From Polynucleobacter sp. (GTDB taxonomy: Bacteria > Pseudomonadota > Gammaproteobacteria > Burkholderiales > Burkholderiaceae), in assembly GCA_016462905.1 (NCBI GenBank), contig JAEMSI010000018.1:1-35093 (forward strand): a DNA stretch of 35,093 bases. Direction: 5' to 3'. This document shows positions 6,713-14,892 of the stretch, in pieces; position 1 is the first letter of the stretch; each line of letters opens with the position of its first letter. Under the pieces are notes generated by a model. That model made no database searches and was not told the origin of the DNA. It was given only the letters and a program-made list of their open reading frames with translations. A program made the translations under genes and the position numbers.

Positions 6713-8710
6713 ATGGGAAATGAAAATGTAGCACCAATGCAGACTGGGCAGCACGAAAGTCGCAGTTTTAATCCGCCCGCTGATTTAGTCAAAAATGCTG
6801 CTATTTCAGGGATGGATGCTTATCGAAGATTATGTGCTGAGGCCGAAAGTGATTATGAAGGTTTTTGGGCGCGCTTAGCCAAAGAGAATCTGTATTGGAA
6901 AAAACCGTTTAGTAAAACCTTAGATGAATCGAAAGCACCTTTTTATAAATGGTTTGAAGATGGCTTGACCAATGCTTCGTATAACTGCCTAGACGCGAAT
7001 ATCGAAAAAGGCAATGGCAATAAAACCGCGATTATTTTTGAAGCCGATGACGGCAAGACAACCAAAGTCACTTATCAAGAACTATTAGACCGAGTTTGCC
7101 AATTTGCCAATGCACTGCGCAAGATGGGAATTCGCTCGGGCGATCGCGTGATTATTTACATGTCGATGTCGATTGAAGGCGTAGTAGCGATGCAAGCGTG
7201 CGCACGGATCGGCGCAACCCATTCGGTGGTCTTTGGAGGCTTCTCTGCTAAGGCATTGCAAGAGCGCATTGTCGATATTGGTGCGGTCGCGGTGATTACC
7301 AATGATGAGCAGTTACGCGGTGGTAAAGCCTTGCCCTTAAAGACGATTGTCGATGAAGCCCTTGGTTTAGGTGATTGCGAGAAGATTAAGAACGTGATTG
7401 TGTACAAGCGCACTGGCGGCAATATTCCCATGCAAGCTGGGCGTGACGTGTGGCTGCATGATGCGATAGCAGGACAAGCAAGCACGTGCGAACCCGAGTG
7501 GGTGAGCGCAGAGCATCCGCTGTTTGTGCTGTACACCTCCGGTTCGACGGGTAAGCCGAAAGGTGTGCAACATTCCACGGGCGGTTATTTATTGTGGGCT
7601 AAATTAACCATGCTCTGGACCTTTGATATCAAAGCTAGTGATATCTTTTGGTGTACTGCTGATATTGGTTGGGTCACAGGGCATTCCTACATTGCATATG
7701 GGCCACTGGCATGCGGTGCCACTCAAATTGTGTTTGAAGGCGTGCCGACCTATCCGAATGCTGGGCGTTTTTGGGAAATGATTGGTAAGCATCAAGCCAC
7801 TATTTTTTATACCGCACCGACTGCGATTCGTTCCTTGATCAAAGCGTCTAACACCGATCCCGCAGTGCATCCACAACAATACAATTTATCTTCCTTGCGA
7901 TTGCTCGGTTCAGTAGGCGAGCCGATTAACCCAGAAGCCTGGATGTGGTATTACCAAAACGTCGGCGGATCGCGTTGCCCGATTGTCGATACCTTCTGGC
8001 AAACTGAAACGGGCGGTCATATGATTACGCCTTTGCCTGGCGCTACGCCGATGACTCCCGGTTCGTGCACTTTGCCTTTGCCTGGCATTATGGCGGCGAT
8101 TGTCGATGAGCGGGGGGCTGATTTACCCAATGGGCAAGGTGGCATCTTGGTGATTAAGCGGCCTTGGCCATCGATGATTCGTACGATTTGGGGCGACCCC
8201 GAGCGTTTTGTCAAATCCTATTTTCCGGAAGACTTGGGTGGCAAGTTATACCTTGCAGGCGATGGTTCTATCCGCAACTTAGAAGATGGGTACTTTACGA
8301 TTACCGGTCGGATTGATGATGTTCTCAACGTGTCTGGTCATCGTATGGGTACGATGGAAATTGAATCCGCTTTGGTTGCTAACCCCTTGGTTGCTGAAGC
8401 CGCGGTGGTAGGGCGCCCTGACGAGATGACAGGGGAAGCGATTTGTGTGTTTGTCGTTTTAAAAGGCAAGCGTCCCGAAGGCGAAGAGGCCAAGAAGATT
8501 GCCACTGAATTGCGTAATTGGGTTGGAAAAGAGATTGGACCAATTGCGAAACCCAAGGATGTGCGTTTTGGTGATAATTTGCCTAAGACCCGTTCGGGCA
8601 AGATCATGCGGCGTTTGTTGCGCAATATTGCTAAGGGCGAAGCGATTACGCAAGATATTTCAACCTTGGAAAACCCAGCCATTTTGGAGCAGCTGAAGCA
8701 ATCACTTTAA
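6713..8710 (+). CDS. acs: Acetyl-CoA synthetase (AMP-forming)
   Basis: Acs activates acetate to acetyl-CoA through acetyl-AMP in the cytoplasm. The 665-residue protein has the expected length. Visible motifs are the P-loop-like [11 protein letters not shown] (about 273-283), the A5 region [13 protein letters not shown], the hinge [20 protein letters not shown], and [11 protein letters not shown], whose K630 is the lysine that GNAT acetyltransferases modify to switch the enzyme off in many bacteria. WWW-type pocket features of acetate specificity are consistent ([21 protein letters not shown]). The ribosome site AAGGGG is 8 nt from the ATG. The gene is followed after 46 bp by tRNA-Ser with its own promoter. 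Propionyl-CoA synthetase is a less likely alternative. Confidence 0.96.
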   Translation: MGNENVAPMQTGQHESRSFNPPADLVKNAAISGMDAYRRLCAEAESDYEGFWARLAKENLYWKKPFSKTLDESKAPFYKWFEDGLTNASYNCLDANIEKGNGNKTAIIFEADDGKTTKVTYQELLDRVCQFANALRKMGIRSGDRVIIYMSMSIEGVVAMQACARIGATHSVVFGGFSAKALQERIVDIGAVAVITNDEQLRGGKALPLKTIVDEALGLGDCEKIKNVIVYKRTGGNIPMQAGRDVWLHDAIAGQASTCEPEWVSAEHPLFVLYTSGSTGKPKGVQHSTGGYLLWAKLTMLWTFDIKASDIFWCTADIGWVTGHSYIAYGPLACGATQIVFEGVPTYPNAGRFWEMIGKHQATIFYTAPTAIRSLIKASNTDPAVHPQQYNLSSLRLLGSVGEPINPEAWMWYYQNVGGSRCPIVDTFWQTETGGHMITPLPGATPMTPGSCTLPLPGIMAAIVDERGADLPNGQGGILVIKRPWPSMIRTIWGDPERFVKSYFPEDLGGKLYLAGDGSIRNLEDGYFTITGRIDDVLNVSGHRMGTMEIESALVANPLVAEAAVVGRPDEMTGEAICVFVVLKGKRPEGEEAKKIATELRNWVGKEIGPIAKPKDVRFGDNLPKTRSGKIMRRLLRNIAKGEAITQDISTLENPAILEQLKQSL

Positions 8711-8740
8711 GGAGTAAAGCGGACAAACTCTTTGGAACCG

Positions 8741-8746
8741 TATAAT
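8741..8746 (+). promoter_or_regulatory. -10 box of the tRNA-Ser(GGA) promoter
   Basis: A perfect TATAAT lies ten bases before the tRNA 5' end, the same spacing as in front of tRNA-Leu. The -35 is poor; GCGGACA around 8719-8725 is the nearest candidate at a short spacing. Confidence 0.6.
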
Positions 8747-8756
8747 TCAGGGTTCC

Positions 8757-8847
8757 GGAGAGATGGATGAGCGGTTTAAGTCACACGCCTGGAAAGCGTG
8801 CGTAGGTTCATAGCCTACCGCGGGTTCGAATCCCGCTCTCTCCGCCA
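8757..8847 (+). tRNA. tRNA-Ser (anticodon GGA)
   Basis: This is a class II tRNA of 91 nt with encoded CCA. The acceptor GGAGAGA (8757-8763) pairs with TCTCTCC (8837-8843); discriminator G and CCA follow. The anticodon stem CACGC/GCGTG closes loop CTGGAAA with anticodon GGA at 8791-8793, reading UCC and UCU. The variable arm TAGGTTCATAGCCTA forms a hairpin, as required for serine. The T arm is CGGG-TTCGAAT-CCCG. The next gene starts only 9 nt after the CCA. Confidence 0.97.
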
Positions 8848-8856
8848 AATTAAATT

Positions 8857-9513
8857 ATGTCAACTTTTAGTCTTCAAAAGCGCCAAGATCTTTTTCCAAC
8901 CCCTTTGTTTTATTTCAAGGTTGAAAATTTCAAAGAATTGAATGAGCAATTGGTTCGAGATTCTTTAGCTCTAAAAGCCAGCGCTAAAGGCATTAAGCGA
9001 AGCAATCAACACGGCTGGCATTCTGGGACCACTCTTTTTGAATTAAAAGAAGAGTCTTTTCAATCTTTATGCAAGATCATTGTCCAGTCTGCAGCGATGG
9101 CCACTAAACAAATCGCTCCCAAATTTGAATCGGCTAAATTTTTAACTAAATGTTCGGGTTGGATCAATATCAATAGCAAAGGCGCCTACAATGTCCCTCA
9201 TGAGCACCCGGGATATTGTTGGTCGGGATCTTACTACGTCAAAGTTCCAGAGTCGAAGACGGAGCGTGGCGGTTTTATTGAGTTTCTGGATTTTAAGCCG
9301 GTCATCCCTTCCATTGAAATGATTGGCTCACCCTTACTGGGTGATAAATATCGGATTAAACCGGAAGAGGGTTTGCTTTTGTTGTTTCCTTCCCATTTAA
9401 AGCATTGGGTTTATCCAAACGAAGGCGAGCAAGAACGAATTTCAATTGCTTTTAATATTCGATACGAGTCTAAATTAGTTAAAGCAGTTAGCTTAACTAA
9501 AAAAATTGTATAA
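8857..9513 (+). CDS. Putative 2OG-Fe(II) oxygenase (TIGR02466-type)
   Basis: A 218-residue soluble protein resembling the TIGR02466 family of putative 2-oxoglutarate/Fe(II) dioxygenases. The double-stranded beta-helix core shows NVPHEHPGYCWSGSYYVKVPE (112-132, with H115 and H117 as metal ligand candidates), then FPSHLKHWVYP (177-187, second histidine H183) and R194 in QERISIAFN, the likely 2OG carboxylate ligand. No member has a settled substrate that I know of; small hydroxylated amino acids or peptides are guesses. The start ATG is 9 nt after the CCA of tRNA-Ser, leaving no space for a promoter or Shine-Dalgarno site; the gene is probably read from the tRNA promoter. It is flanked by acyl-CoA genes and has an AT-rich, lysine-rich makeup compared with them, so recent arrival at the tRNA is possible. 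Confidence 0.78.
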   Translation: MSTFSLQKRQDLFPTPLFYFKVENFKELNEQLVRDSLALKASAKGIKRSNQHGWHSGTTLFELKEESFQSLCKIIVQSAAMATKQIAPKFESAKFLTKCSGWININSKGAYNVPHEHPGYCWSGSYYVKVPESKTERGGFIEFLDFKPVIPSIEMIGSPLLGDKYRIKPEEGLLLLFPSHLKHWVYPNEGEQERISIAFNIRYESKLVKAVSLTKKIV

Positions 9514-9590
9514 AGCGTTTGGCTTCTATTTATAGGCTAAAAACTAAAAAATGTTTCATTTGGTAATTTAAAAAAGCGAGACTGAATAAC

Positions 9591-11246
9591 ATGTCCGAAT
9601 CAATTTATACCGAAGGTTTAGAAAAGAACCCAGCCAACTACATCAGCCAAACACCGATTCGTTTTATTGAGCGGGCTGCACAAGTTTATCCCTATAAGAC
9701 TGCAGTGATTCATGGTGAATTAACACGTACTTGGGCAGAAACCTTTTCGCGTTGCCGACAACTGGCATCGGCCTTAAGTAAAGCGGGCATCAAACGCTTT
9801 GATACGGTAGCGGTAATGTTGCCCAATACACCTCCGATGGTGGAAGCGCATTTTGGAATCCCGATGTTGGGGGCCGTATTGTGCGCTTTAAATACGCGTT
9901 TAGATTCTGCTGCGATTGCCTTTATGTTGGAGCATAGCGAAGCTAAGCTAGTGATTGTGGATAAAGAATATTCAGCGGTGATGAAAGGGGCTTTAGAACG
10001 AATTGCCCAAGAGAAAAAATCTCTCCCGCTGGTAATTGATGTTGATGATCCTCTGTTTACCGGTTCCGGATCGCTTTTAGGCAAGCACGAATACGAGGCG
10101 TTTGTGGCGCAGGGCGATCCCCATTTTGCCTATTCATTGCCTCCTGATGAATGGGACTCGATTTGTTTAAATTACACCTCAGGGACTACTGGGAATCCAA
10201 AAGGAGTGGTTTATTCACATCGTGGTGCCTATACCAATGCCATTTCAAATATATTGGAATGGGATTTTCCGCGTCATGCCGTTTACTTATGGGTACTCCC
10301 CATGTTTCATTGCAATGGTTGGTGTTTTCCGTGGGCGATTGCAGCGCGGGCGGGTATAAATGTTTGCTTAAGACGAATTGATGCCCCACATATTTTTGAA
10401 GCGATTCGAAAAAATAAGGTAACGCATTATTGTGGAGCGCCGATTGTGCACAATATGTTAATTAATGCCCCGAATGATTTGAAAAAAGATATTCATCATG
10501 GTGTTTCAGCCATGGTTGCAGGAGCAGCCCCGCCTGCAGCGATGATTGAAGGTATGGAAGAGATGGGCTTTGATATAACCCATGTTTATGGTTTAACTGA
10601 AACCTATGGCCCTGCAGCGATTTGTGTTAAACATACTGCATGGGATGACTTAGAAGTGGGTGACCGTGCTGCTCTGAATGCACGACAAGGGGTTAGTTGT
10701 ACCTTGCAAGATTCCATCTCAGTGATTGATCCGCAAACGATGCAGCCTGTTCCCGCTGATGGAGAAACCATGGGCGAGATTATGTTTCGCGGCAATATCA
10801 CCATGAAGGGCTATTTAAAAAATAAGACAGCCACACAGGAAGCGTTTGCGGATGGCTGGTTTCATTCGGGTGATTTAGCGGTGATGCATCCGGATGGCTA
10901 TGTCAAACTAAAAGATCGTAGTAAAGACATCATCATTTCGGGTGGAGAAAATATTTCCAGTATTGAGGTTGAAGACGTACTTTATCGGCATCCCGCGGTA
11001 TTAGCGGTGGCTGTAGTTGCCAAGCCTGATGCTAAATGGGGTGAAACGCCTTGCGCATTTATTGAATTAAAGTCGGGAGCTAATGCGACTGCTGAAGAGA
11101 TTCAAGCGCATTGCAAGAAAAACATGGCGCATTTTAAGGTTCCGCGCGCCGTCGTTTTTGGGGAACTCCCTAAGACAGCGACCGGAAAGATTCAAAAATA
11201 CGAATTGCGCAAGCGCGCTGGTTCAGCGACTGCGATCGATGTTTAG
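9591..11246 (+). CDS. AMP-forming acyl-CoA synthetase (PRK08162 / LvaE-like)
   Basis: An adenylate-forming ligase that joins a carboxylic acid to CoA. The 551 residues show TSGTTGNPKG at about 195-205, the A5 motif VYGLTETYGPA, the hinge DRSKDIIISGGENISS and the C-terminal LPKTATGKIQKYELR with the catalytic lysine. The pocket strand VLPMFHCNGWCFPWA and THYCGAPIVHNMLINAP is characteristic of a clade of medium- and short-chain acyl-CoA synthetases that includes, as far as I can judge, LvaE-like levulinate ligases; DmdB (methylmercaptopropionate) is related. Substrate cannot be fixed. It is followed 32 bp later by an acyl-CoA dehydrogenase gene in the same direction, and converges with a kinase-SDR-ACAD operon. 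Ribosome site weak (GCGAGA about 12 nt upstream). Confidence 0.88.
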   Translation: MSESIYTEGLEKNPANYISQTPIRFIERAAQVYPYKTAVIHGELTRTWAETFSRCRQLASALSKAGIKRFDTVAVMLPNTPPMVEAHFGIPMLGAVLCALNTRLDSAAIAFMLEHSEAKLVIVDKEYSAVMKGALERIAQEKKSLPLVIDVDDPLFTGSGSLLGKHEYEAFVAQGDPHFAYSLPPDEWDSICLNYTSGTTGNPKGVVYSHRGAYTNAISNILEWDFPRHAVYLWVLPMFHCNGWCFPWAIAARAGINVCLRRIDAPHIFEAIRKNKVTHYCGAPIVHNMLINAPNDLKKDIHHGVSAMVAGAAPPAAMIEGMEEMGFDITHVYGLTETYGPAAICVKHTAWDDLEVGDRAALNARQGVSCTLQDSISVIDPQTMQPVPADGETMGEIMFRGNITMKGYLKNKTATQEAFADGWFHSGDLAVMHPDGYVKLKDRSKDIIISGGENISSIEVEDVLYRHPAVLAVAVVAKPDAKWGETPCAFIELKSGANATAEEIQAHCKKNMAHFKVPRAVVFGELPKTATGKIQKYELRKRAGSATAIDV

Positions 11247-11278
11247 TTGCAGCTCATTTCATAGCTTGATTGAATGAT

Positions 11279-13069
11279 ATGAGTGACTATCGCGCTCCGC
11301 TTCAAGAGATGCAATTTATCTTGCATGATTTGATTCCCTTGAGTGATATTGAAACCTTACCTGGATGCGAGGAGGTCAGCGCTGATTTGGTGAATTCGGT
11401 TCTCGAAGAAGCAGCTAAATTTTCGAGCGAAGTATTGGCTCCATTGAATCATTCGGGTGATAAAGAGGGAAGCATTCTTCAGGGTGATGCAGTGACTACC
11501 CCCAAGGGATTCCAAGCAGCGTATCAACGCTATATTGAAGCGGGTTGGATTTCGATAGCGTGTAACCCTGAGTTTGGCGGCCAAGGTTTGCCACTGACGC
11601 TAGCGACTCCGGTGAATGAGATGTGGCATTCGGCCAATATGGCATTTATGTTGTGCCCAATGCTAACAGCAGGGGCTATTGAAGCGATTGACCACCACGC
11701 CTCCGATTCGCAACGCGCAATATTTTTAGAAAAGTTGATTTCAGGGCAATGGGCTGGGACGATGAATTTAACTGAGCCTAGCGCTGGCTCTGATTTATCG
11801 GCGGTCACCAGTAAAGCGATCCCTAATGAAGATCATTTTTTAATTACTGGAACAAAGATCTTTATTACCTATGGCGAGCACGATTTCACTGAAAACATTA
11901 TTCATTTGGTTTTGGCGCGCTTACCCGATGCGCCTGCTGGGGTAAAGGGCATCTCACTATTTATTGTGCCTAAGTTTTTAGTCAATGCGGCTGGTGAAAT
12001 TGGCACACGCAATGATCTGAAATGCGTTTCCCTCGAGCATAAGCTGGGGATTCATGCCAGCCCAACTGCCGTGATGTCCTTTGGCGAGAATGGGGGCGCT
12101 GTTGGATATTTAGTGGGTGAAGCGAACCGTGGTTTGGAGTACATGTTCACAATGATGAATAACGCACGCTTAGCGGTGGGTTTAGAAGGAGTGGCGATTG
12201 CTGAGCGGGCTTATCAACAGGCGCTCGATTATGCGACACAGCGGGTGCAGGGAAAAGTGCCCGCAAAATCAGGCAGCTTACCGATTTTGCATCACGCCGA
12301 TGTCCAGCGAATGCTCATGCTAATGACTTCTCAAGTTCAGGCGATGCGCGCTTTAGCTTATATTGCGGCAGCTGAATCGGACCGGGCGCAACGCCATTCA
12401 GATCCTACAAAACGACAATTAGCGCAAGCGCGGGTTGATTTGTTAACACCGATTGTGAAGGCGTGGTCGACCGAACAAGCGATTGAAATTGCATCGTTAG
12501 GGGTGCAGATCCATGGCGGCATGGGGTATATCGAAGAAACCGGTGCTGCTCAGCATTGGCGCGATGCGCGTATCACCACAATTTATGAGGGCACTACTGG
12601 GATTCAAGCGAATGATTTATTAGGCCGTAAAATTTTGCGGGATCAGGGTTTTGAGGCTAAACGCTTATTCAGTGAAATTGCAGAGCTCGCTGAGGAATTA
12701 AAAACCAGTCCCGATCTTCAGTTATTGGATATGGGCAAAAAACTGGAGGCTGCTAATCAAAGTCTTCGCAATGCGGTTGATTGGATTTTAAAAACCCATC
12801 CTGAAAACCCATCCGCAGTTTTGGCAGGGGCTTATCCGCTCTTAAAATGCTTTGGTTTGGTATGCGGTGCTTGGTTATTGTGTAAATCTGCTTTGCTATT
12901 AAAAAATAAAAATGCCGATGATGTTTTTGCTAATAAGAAAATCGGTAGCGCCGTTTTTTATACGCATCATGTGTTATCGGCTGTGCCGGGTTTAGCTGAA
13001 TCGATCTGCGCAGGAGAAGCCGTGATGGATGCAATGAATCAGGGCTTAAGCGATGTTCTAAACAGCTAG
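11279..13069 (+). CDS. Acyl-CoA dehydrogenase, large DmdC-type with C-terminal domain
   Basis: A flavoprotein that introduces an alpha-beta double bond in an acyl-CoA and passes electrons to ETF. The length of about 596 residues, including a C-terminal extra domain, fits the DmdC/AcdA-like group instead of the 380-residue MCAD type. Motifs: GTMNLTEPSAGSDLSA and FITYGEHD in the middle domain, QIHGGMGYIEETG, and TTIYEGTTGIQANDL with the catalytic glutamate E437. I chose the ATG at 11279 because family members begin M-S-x-Y-x-A-P-L; a TTG at 11270 would add MND. DmdC acts on methylmercaptopropionyl-CoA in DMSP users, but no dmdA is here, so a general short- or medium-chain acyl-CoA is as likely. 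Its stop is 13 bp from that of the convergent kinase gene. Confidence 0.9.
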   Translation: MSDYRAPLQEMQFILHDLIPLSDIETLPGCEEVSADLVNSVLEEAAKFSSEVLAPLNHSGDKEGSILQGDAVTTPKGFQAAYQRYIEAGWISIACNPEFGGQGLPLTLATPVNEMWHSANMAFMLCPMLTAGAIEAIDHHASDSQRAIFLEKLISGQWAGTMNLTEPSAGSDLSAVTSKAIPNEDHFLITGTKIFITYGEHDFTENIIHLVLARLPDAPAGVKGISLFIVPKFLVNAAGEIGTRNDLKCVSLEHKLGIHASPTAVMSFGENGGAVGYLVGEANRGLEYMFTMMNNARLAVGLEGVAIAERAYQQALDYATQRVQGKVPAKSGSLPILHHADVQRMLMLMTSQVQAMRALAYIAAAESDRAQRHSDPTKRQLAQARVDLLTPIVKAWSTEQAIEIASLGVQIHGGMGYIEETGAAQHWRDARITTIYEGTTGIQANDLLGRKILRDQGFEAKRLFSEIAELAEELKTSPDLQLLDMGKKLEAANQSLRNAVDWILKTHPENPSAVLAGAYPLLKCFGLVCGAWLLCKSALLLKNKNADDVFANKKIGSAVFYTHHVLSAVPGLAESICAGEAVMDAMNQGLSDVLNS

Positions 13070-13082
13070 TTTAGATTTACAC

Positions 13083-14105
13083 TTAGTTTTTAATTCCTGC
13101 ACAAACCAAGCCAATCTCGGCTAGTAGACCTGCTTTTTCACCATTCTCTTTGGCATCCGTTGCATTTGTATTGCCATCGACAGCGCGTTGTGCAACACCA
13201 TGCAATATGGCAGCAATGCGAAAGAAGTTATAGGCTAGATAAAAATTCCAATGGCCTGCAATTTTTCGGCCAGTCCGTTCTTCGTACATTTCAACATATT
13301 CTTTTTCGCTGGGGATTCCCAATTCTTGCAAATTGAGTCCACCAATGCCGCGCCATAGTGAGAGTGGAATTCTCCAGGCCATGCATTGATAAGCAAAGTC
13401 TGCAACCGGGTGTCCTAGGGTAGATAATTCCCAATCGAGCACGCCAATAATGCGGGGCTCTTTGGAGTCAAAAATTAAATTATCTAAACGAAAATCGCCA
13501 TGAACCAAGGTGGTTTCATCACCCTCGGGGATTTGGTTTGGCAACCACTCAATCAATTTGCTTAATGCCGAAGGGATGGGAATGGTAGCTTGCTGTACTT
13601 GTTTTGACCACCTTCCAATTTGGCGAGCAAAATAATTTCCTGGCTTGCCGAAGGTTTCAAGTCCACTAGCGACAAAATCGAGCGCGTGAATTTCAGTTAA
13701 AACTCGGTTCATTTCGCAATATATTTGGCGGCGCTCTTGTCGCGTCATTCCTGGCAAGGATTGATCAGTTAGAACTCGACCATCTAAAAAACGCATTAAA
13801 TAGAAGGGGGTGCCAATAATGGTTTCGTCTTCACAGTAGTTGATCATCTCAGGTACAGGTACTGTGCTATTGGCTAAGGCTTGCATCACACGGTATTCGC
13901 GGTCAATCGCATGCGCAGAAGGCAGTAACTTTCCAGGCGGTTTTTTTCGTAATACATAGCGCTGTTGACCAATCGATATTTTGTAGGTGGGGTTTGATAA
14001 ACCGCCGACCAATAATTCGATTTGCACCGCCTCGGTCGCAAGACCTATTTTTTGCAAATAAGTTTGCAATGCATTAATCGGTAATTCATGATTGACTAAA
14101 GCCAT
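13083..14105 (-). CDS. APH-family kinase (ACAD10/11 or LvaA-like)
   Basis: A 340-residue protein of the aminoglycoside phosphotransferase fold (COG3173). The nucleotide-side strand GGLSNPTYKI (34-43) and K in VLRKKPPG are visible; the catalytic loop is H202-G-D204-F-R-L-D-N209, followed by the metal-binding D224 in GVLDWELSTLGHPVADFAY. This subgroup is the one fused to an acyl-CoA dehydrogenase in ACAD10/11 and represented by LvaA in levulinate breakdown, where it phosphorylates the 4-hydroxyl of a hydroxyacyl-CoA. Antibiotic resistance is very unlikely. It is the last gene of a three-gene operon, 13 nt after the SDR. The small partner LvaB is not found beside it. Confidence 0.88.
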   Translation of the reverse strand: MALVNHELPINALQTYLQKIGLATEAVQIELLVGGLSNPTYKISIGQQRYVLRKKPPGKLLPSAHAIDREYRVMQALANSTVPVPEMINYCEDETIIGTPFYLMRFLDGRVLTDQSLPGMTRQERRQIYCEMNRVLTEIHALDFVASGLETFGKPGNYFARQIGRWSKQVQQATIPIPSALSKLIEWLPNQIPEGDETTLVHGDFRLDNLIFDSKEPRIIGVLDWELSTLGHPVADFAYQCMAWRIPLSLWRGIGGLNLQELGIPSEKEYVEMYEERTGRKIAGHWNFYLAYNFFRIAAILHGVAQRAVDGNTNATDAKENGEKAGLLAEIGLVCAGIKN

Positions 14106-14118
14106 AGTGCGACTGAAT

Positions 14119-14892
14119 TTACAAAGAGCTTACAAGGTGCCCGCGATCCACGGTGAGAGTGGATCCTGACATCGCGCAGCCAGCATCCGAAGCCAAAAGA
14201 AGGAGGGGACCATCTAAATCGCTTAGCTCACAAAAAGTACGACTAGGAATTCGCAGGCGCAATTTTTCACCCTGTTCGCTTTGTAAAAAATCACGATTTA
14301 ATTCGGTAATCACATAACCAGGAAGAATGGCGTTGACGCGAATTTGATAACGGGCAAGTTCAAGTGCCATGGTTTTAGTCATTTGTACAACACCTGCTTT
14401 TGAAATAGCATAGGGCGCTACACCACCAATCTGACGTTCTGCCAAGATGGATGCGACGTTAATCATAGTGCCACCTTGTTTTGCTTGAATCATGCGACGA
14501 GCTGCTTCGGTTGCTACTAACCAGACTCCTTTTAGATTGGTGTCGATGACGCGATCCCAATCCGCTTCGGATTGTTCTAGGATGCTTTTTGAAACACTCG
14601 TACCAGCATTGTTAATCACAATATTGGGAATACCCCAAGTGCATATTTGATCAAACGCCACTTTCACTACGTCGATTTGAGTTACATCCATCTCATAAGC
14701 GCGCGCTTGCCCGCCTTGTTGGTTAATCTCCTCTGCAAGGGCTTGAATTGGCTCAAAGCGCCTAGCAGCTAAGGCTACTTTGGCGCCTGCGCTCGCCATC
14801 AACCGCGCACAATGCCGACCTATTCCACTGGATGCACCCGTGATCAGGACGAGTTGATTCTGGAGTTGAAAGCGTTCGATGGCCTGATTCAT
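14119..14892 (-). CDS. SDR-family oxidoreductase
   Basis: A 257-residue classical short-chain dehydrogenase/reductase. The nucleotide-binding TGASSGIG is at 18-25 with AARR at 42-45 at the end of the second strand, which favours NADP; NNAG is at 94-97 and the catalytic set is S148, Y161 and K165. It should reduce a ketone or oxidise a secondary alcohol. Its place between an ACAD11-like gene and an APH kinase suggests a 4-oxoacyl- or 3-oxoacyl-CoA as substrate, analogous to LvaD; that is inference. The start overlaps the dehydrogenase stop by ATGA (14889-14892), showing translational coupling. Confidence 0.92.
   Translation of the reverse strand: MNQAIERFQLQNQLVLITGASSGIGRHCARLMASAGAKVALAARRFEPIQALAEEINQQGGQARAYEMDVTQIDVVKVAFDQICTWGIPNIVINNAGTSVSKSILEQSEADWDRVIDTNLKGVWLVATEAARRMIQAKQGGTMINVASILAERQIGGVAPYAISKAGVVQMTKTMALELARYQIRVNAILPGYVITELNRDFLQSEQGEKLRLRIPSRTFCELSDLDGPLLLLASDAGCAMSGSTLTVDRGHLVSSL

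Noticed and set aside
7156..7578. Open frame of 140 codons on the minus strand inside acs
   Set aside because: It is a shadow of the strongly conserved acs frame, with a serine/threonine/isoleucine-rich composition and no family similarity.
8757..9513. Integrated element at tRNA-Ser
   Set aside because: There is no integrase, no repeated tRNA 3' end downstream, and the only non-core gene is the oxygenase.
9591..13069. DmdB-DmdC pair for DMSP demethylation products
   Set aside because: Both proteins are related to DmdB and DmdC, but such homologs are widespread, no dmdA or dmdD/acuH is present, and the ligase looks at least as close to levulinate or medium-chain ligases.
13083..14105. Aminoglycoside resistance gene
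   Set aside because: It has the APH fold, but the VHGDFRLDN-type loop and the operon with ACAD and SDR place it in the ACAD10/11-associated kinase group.
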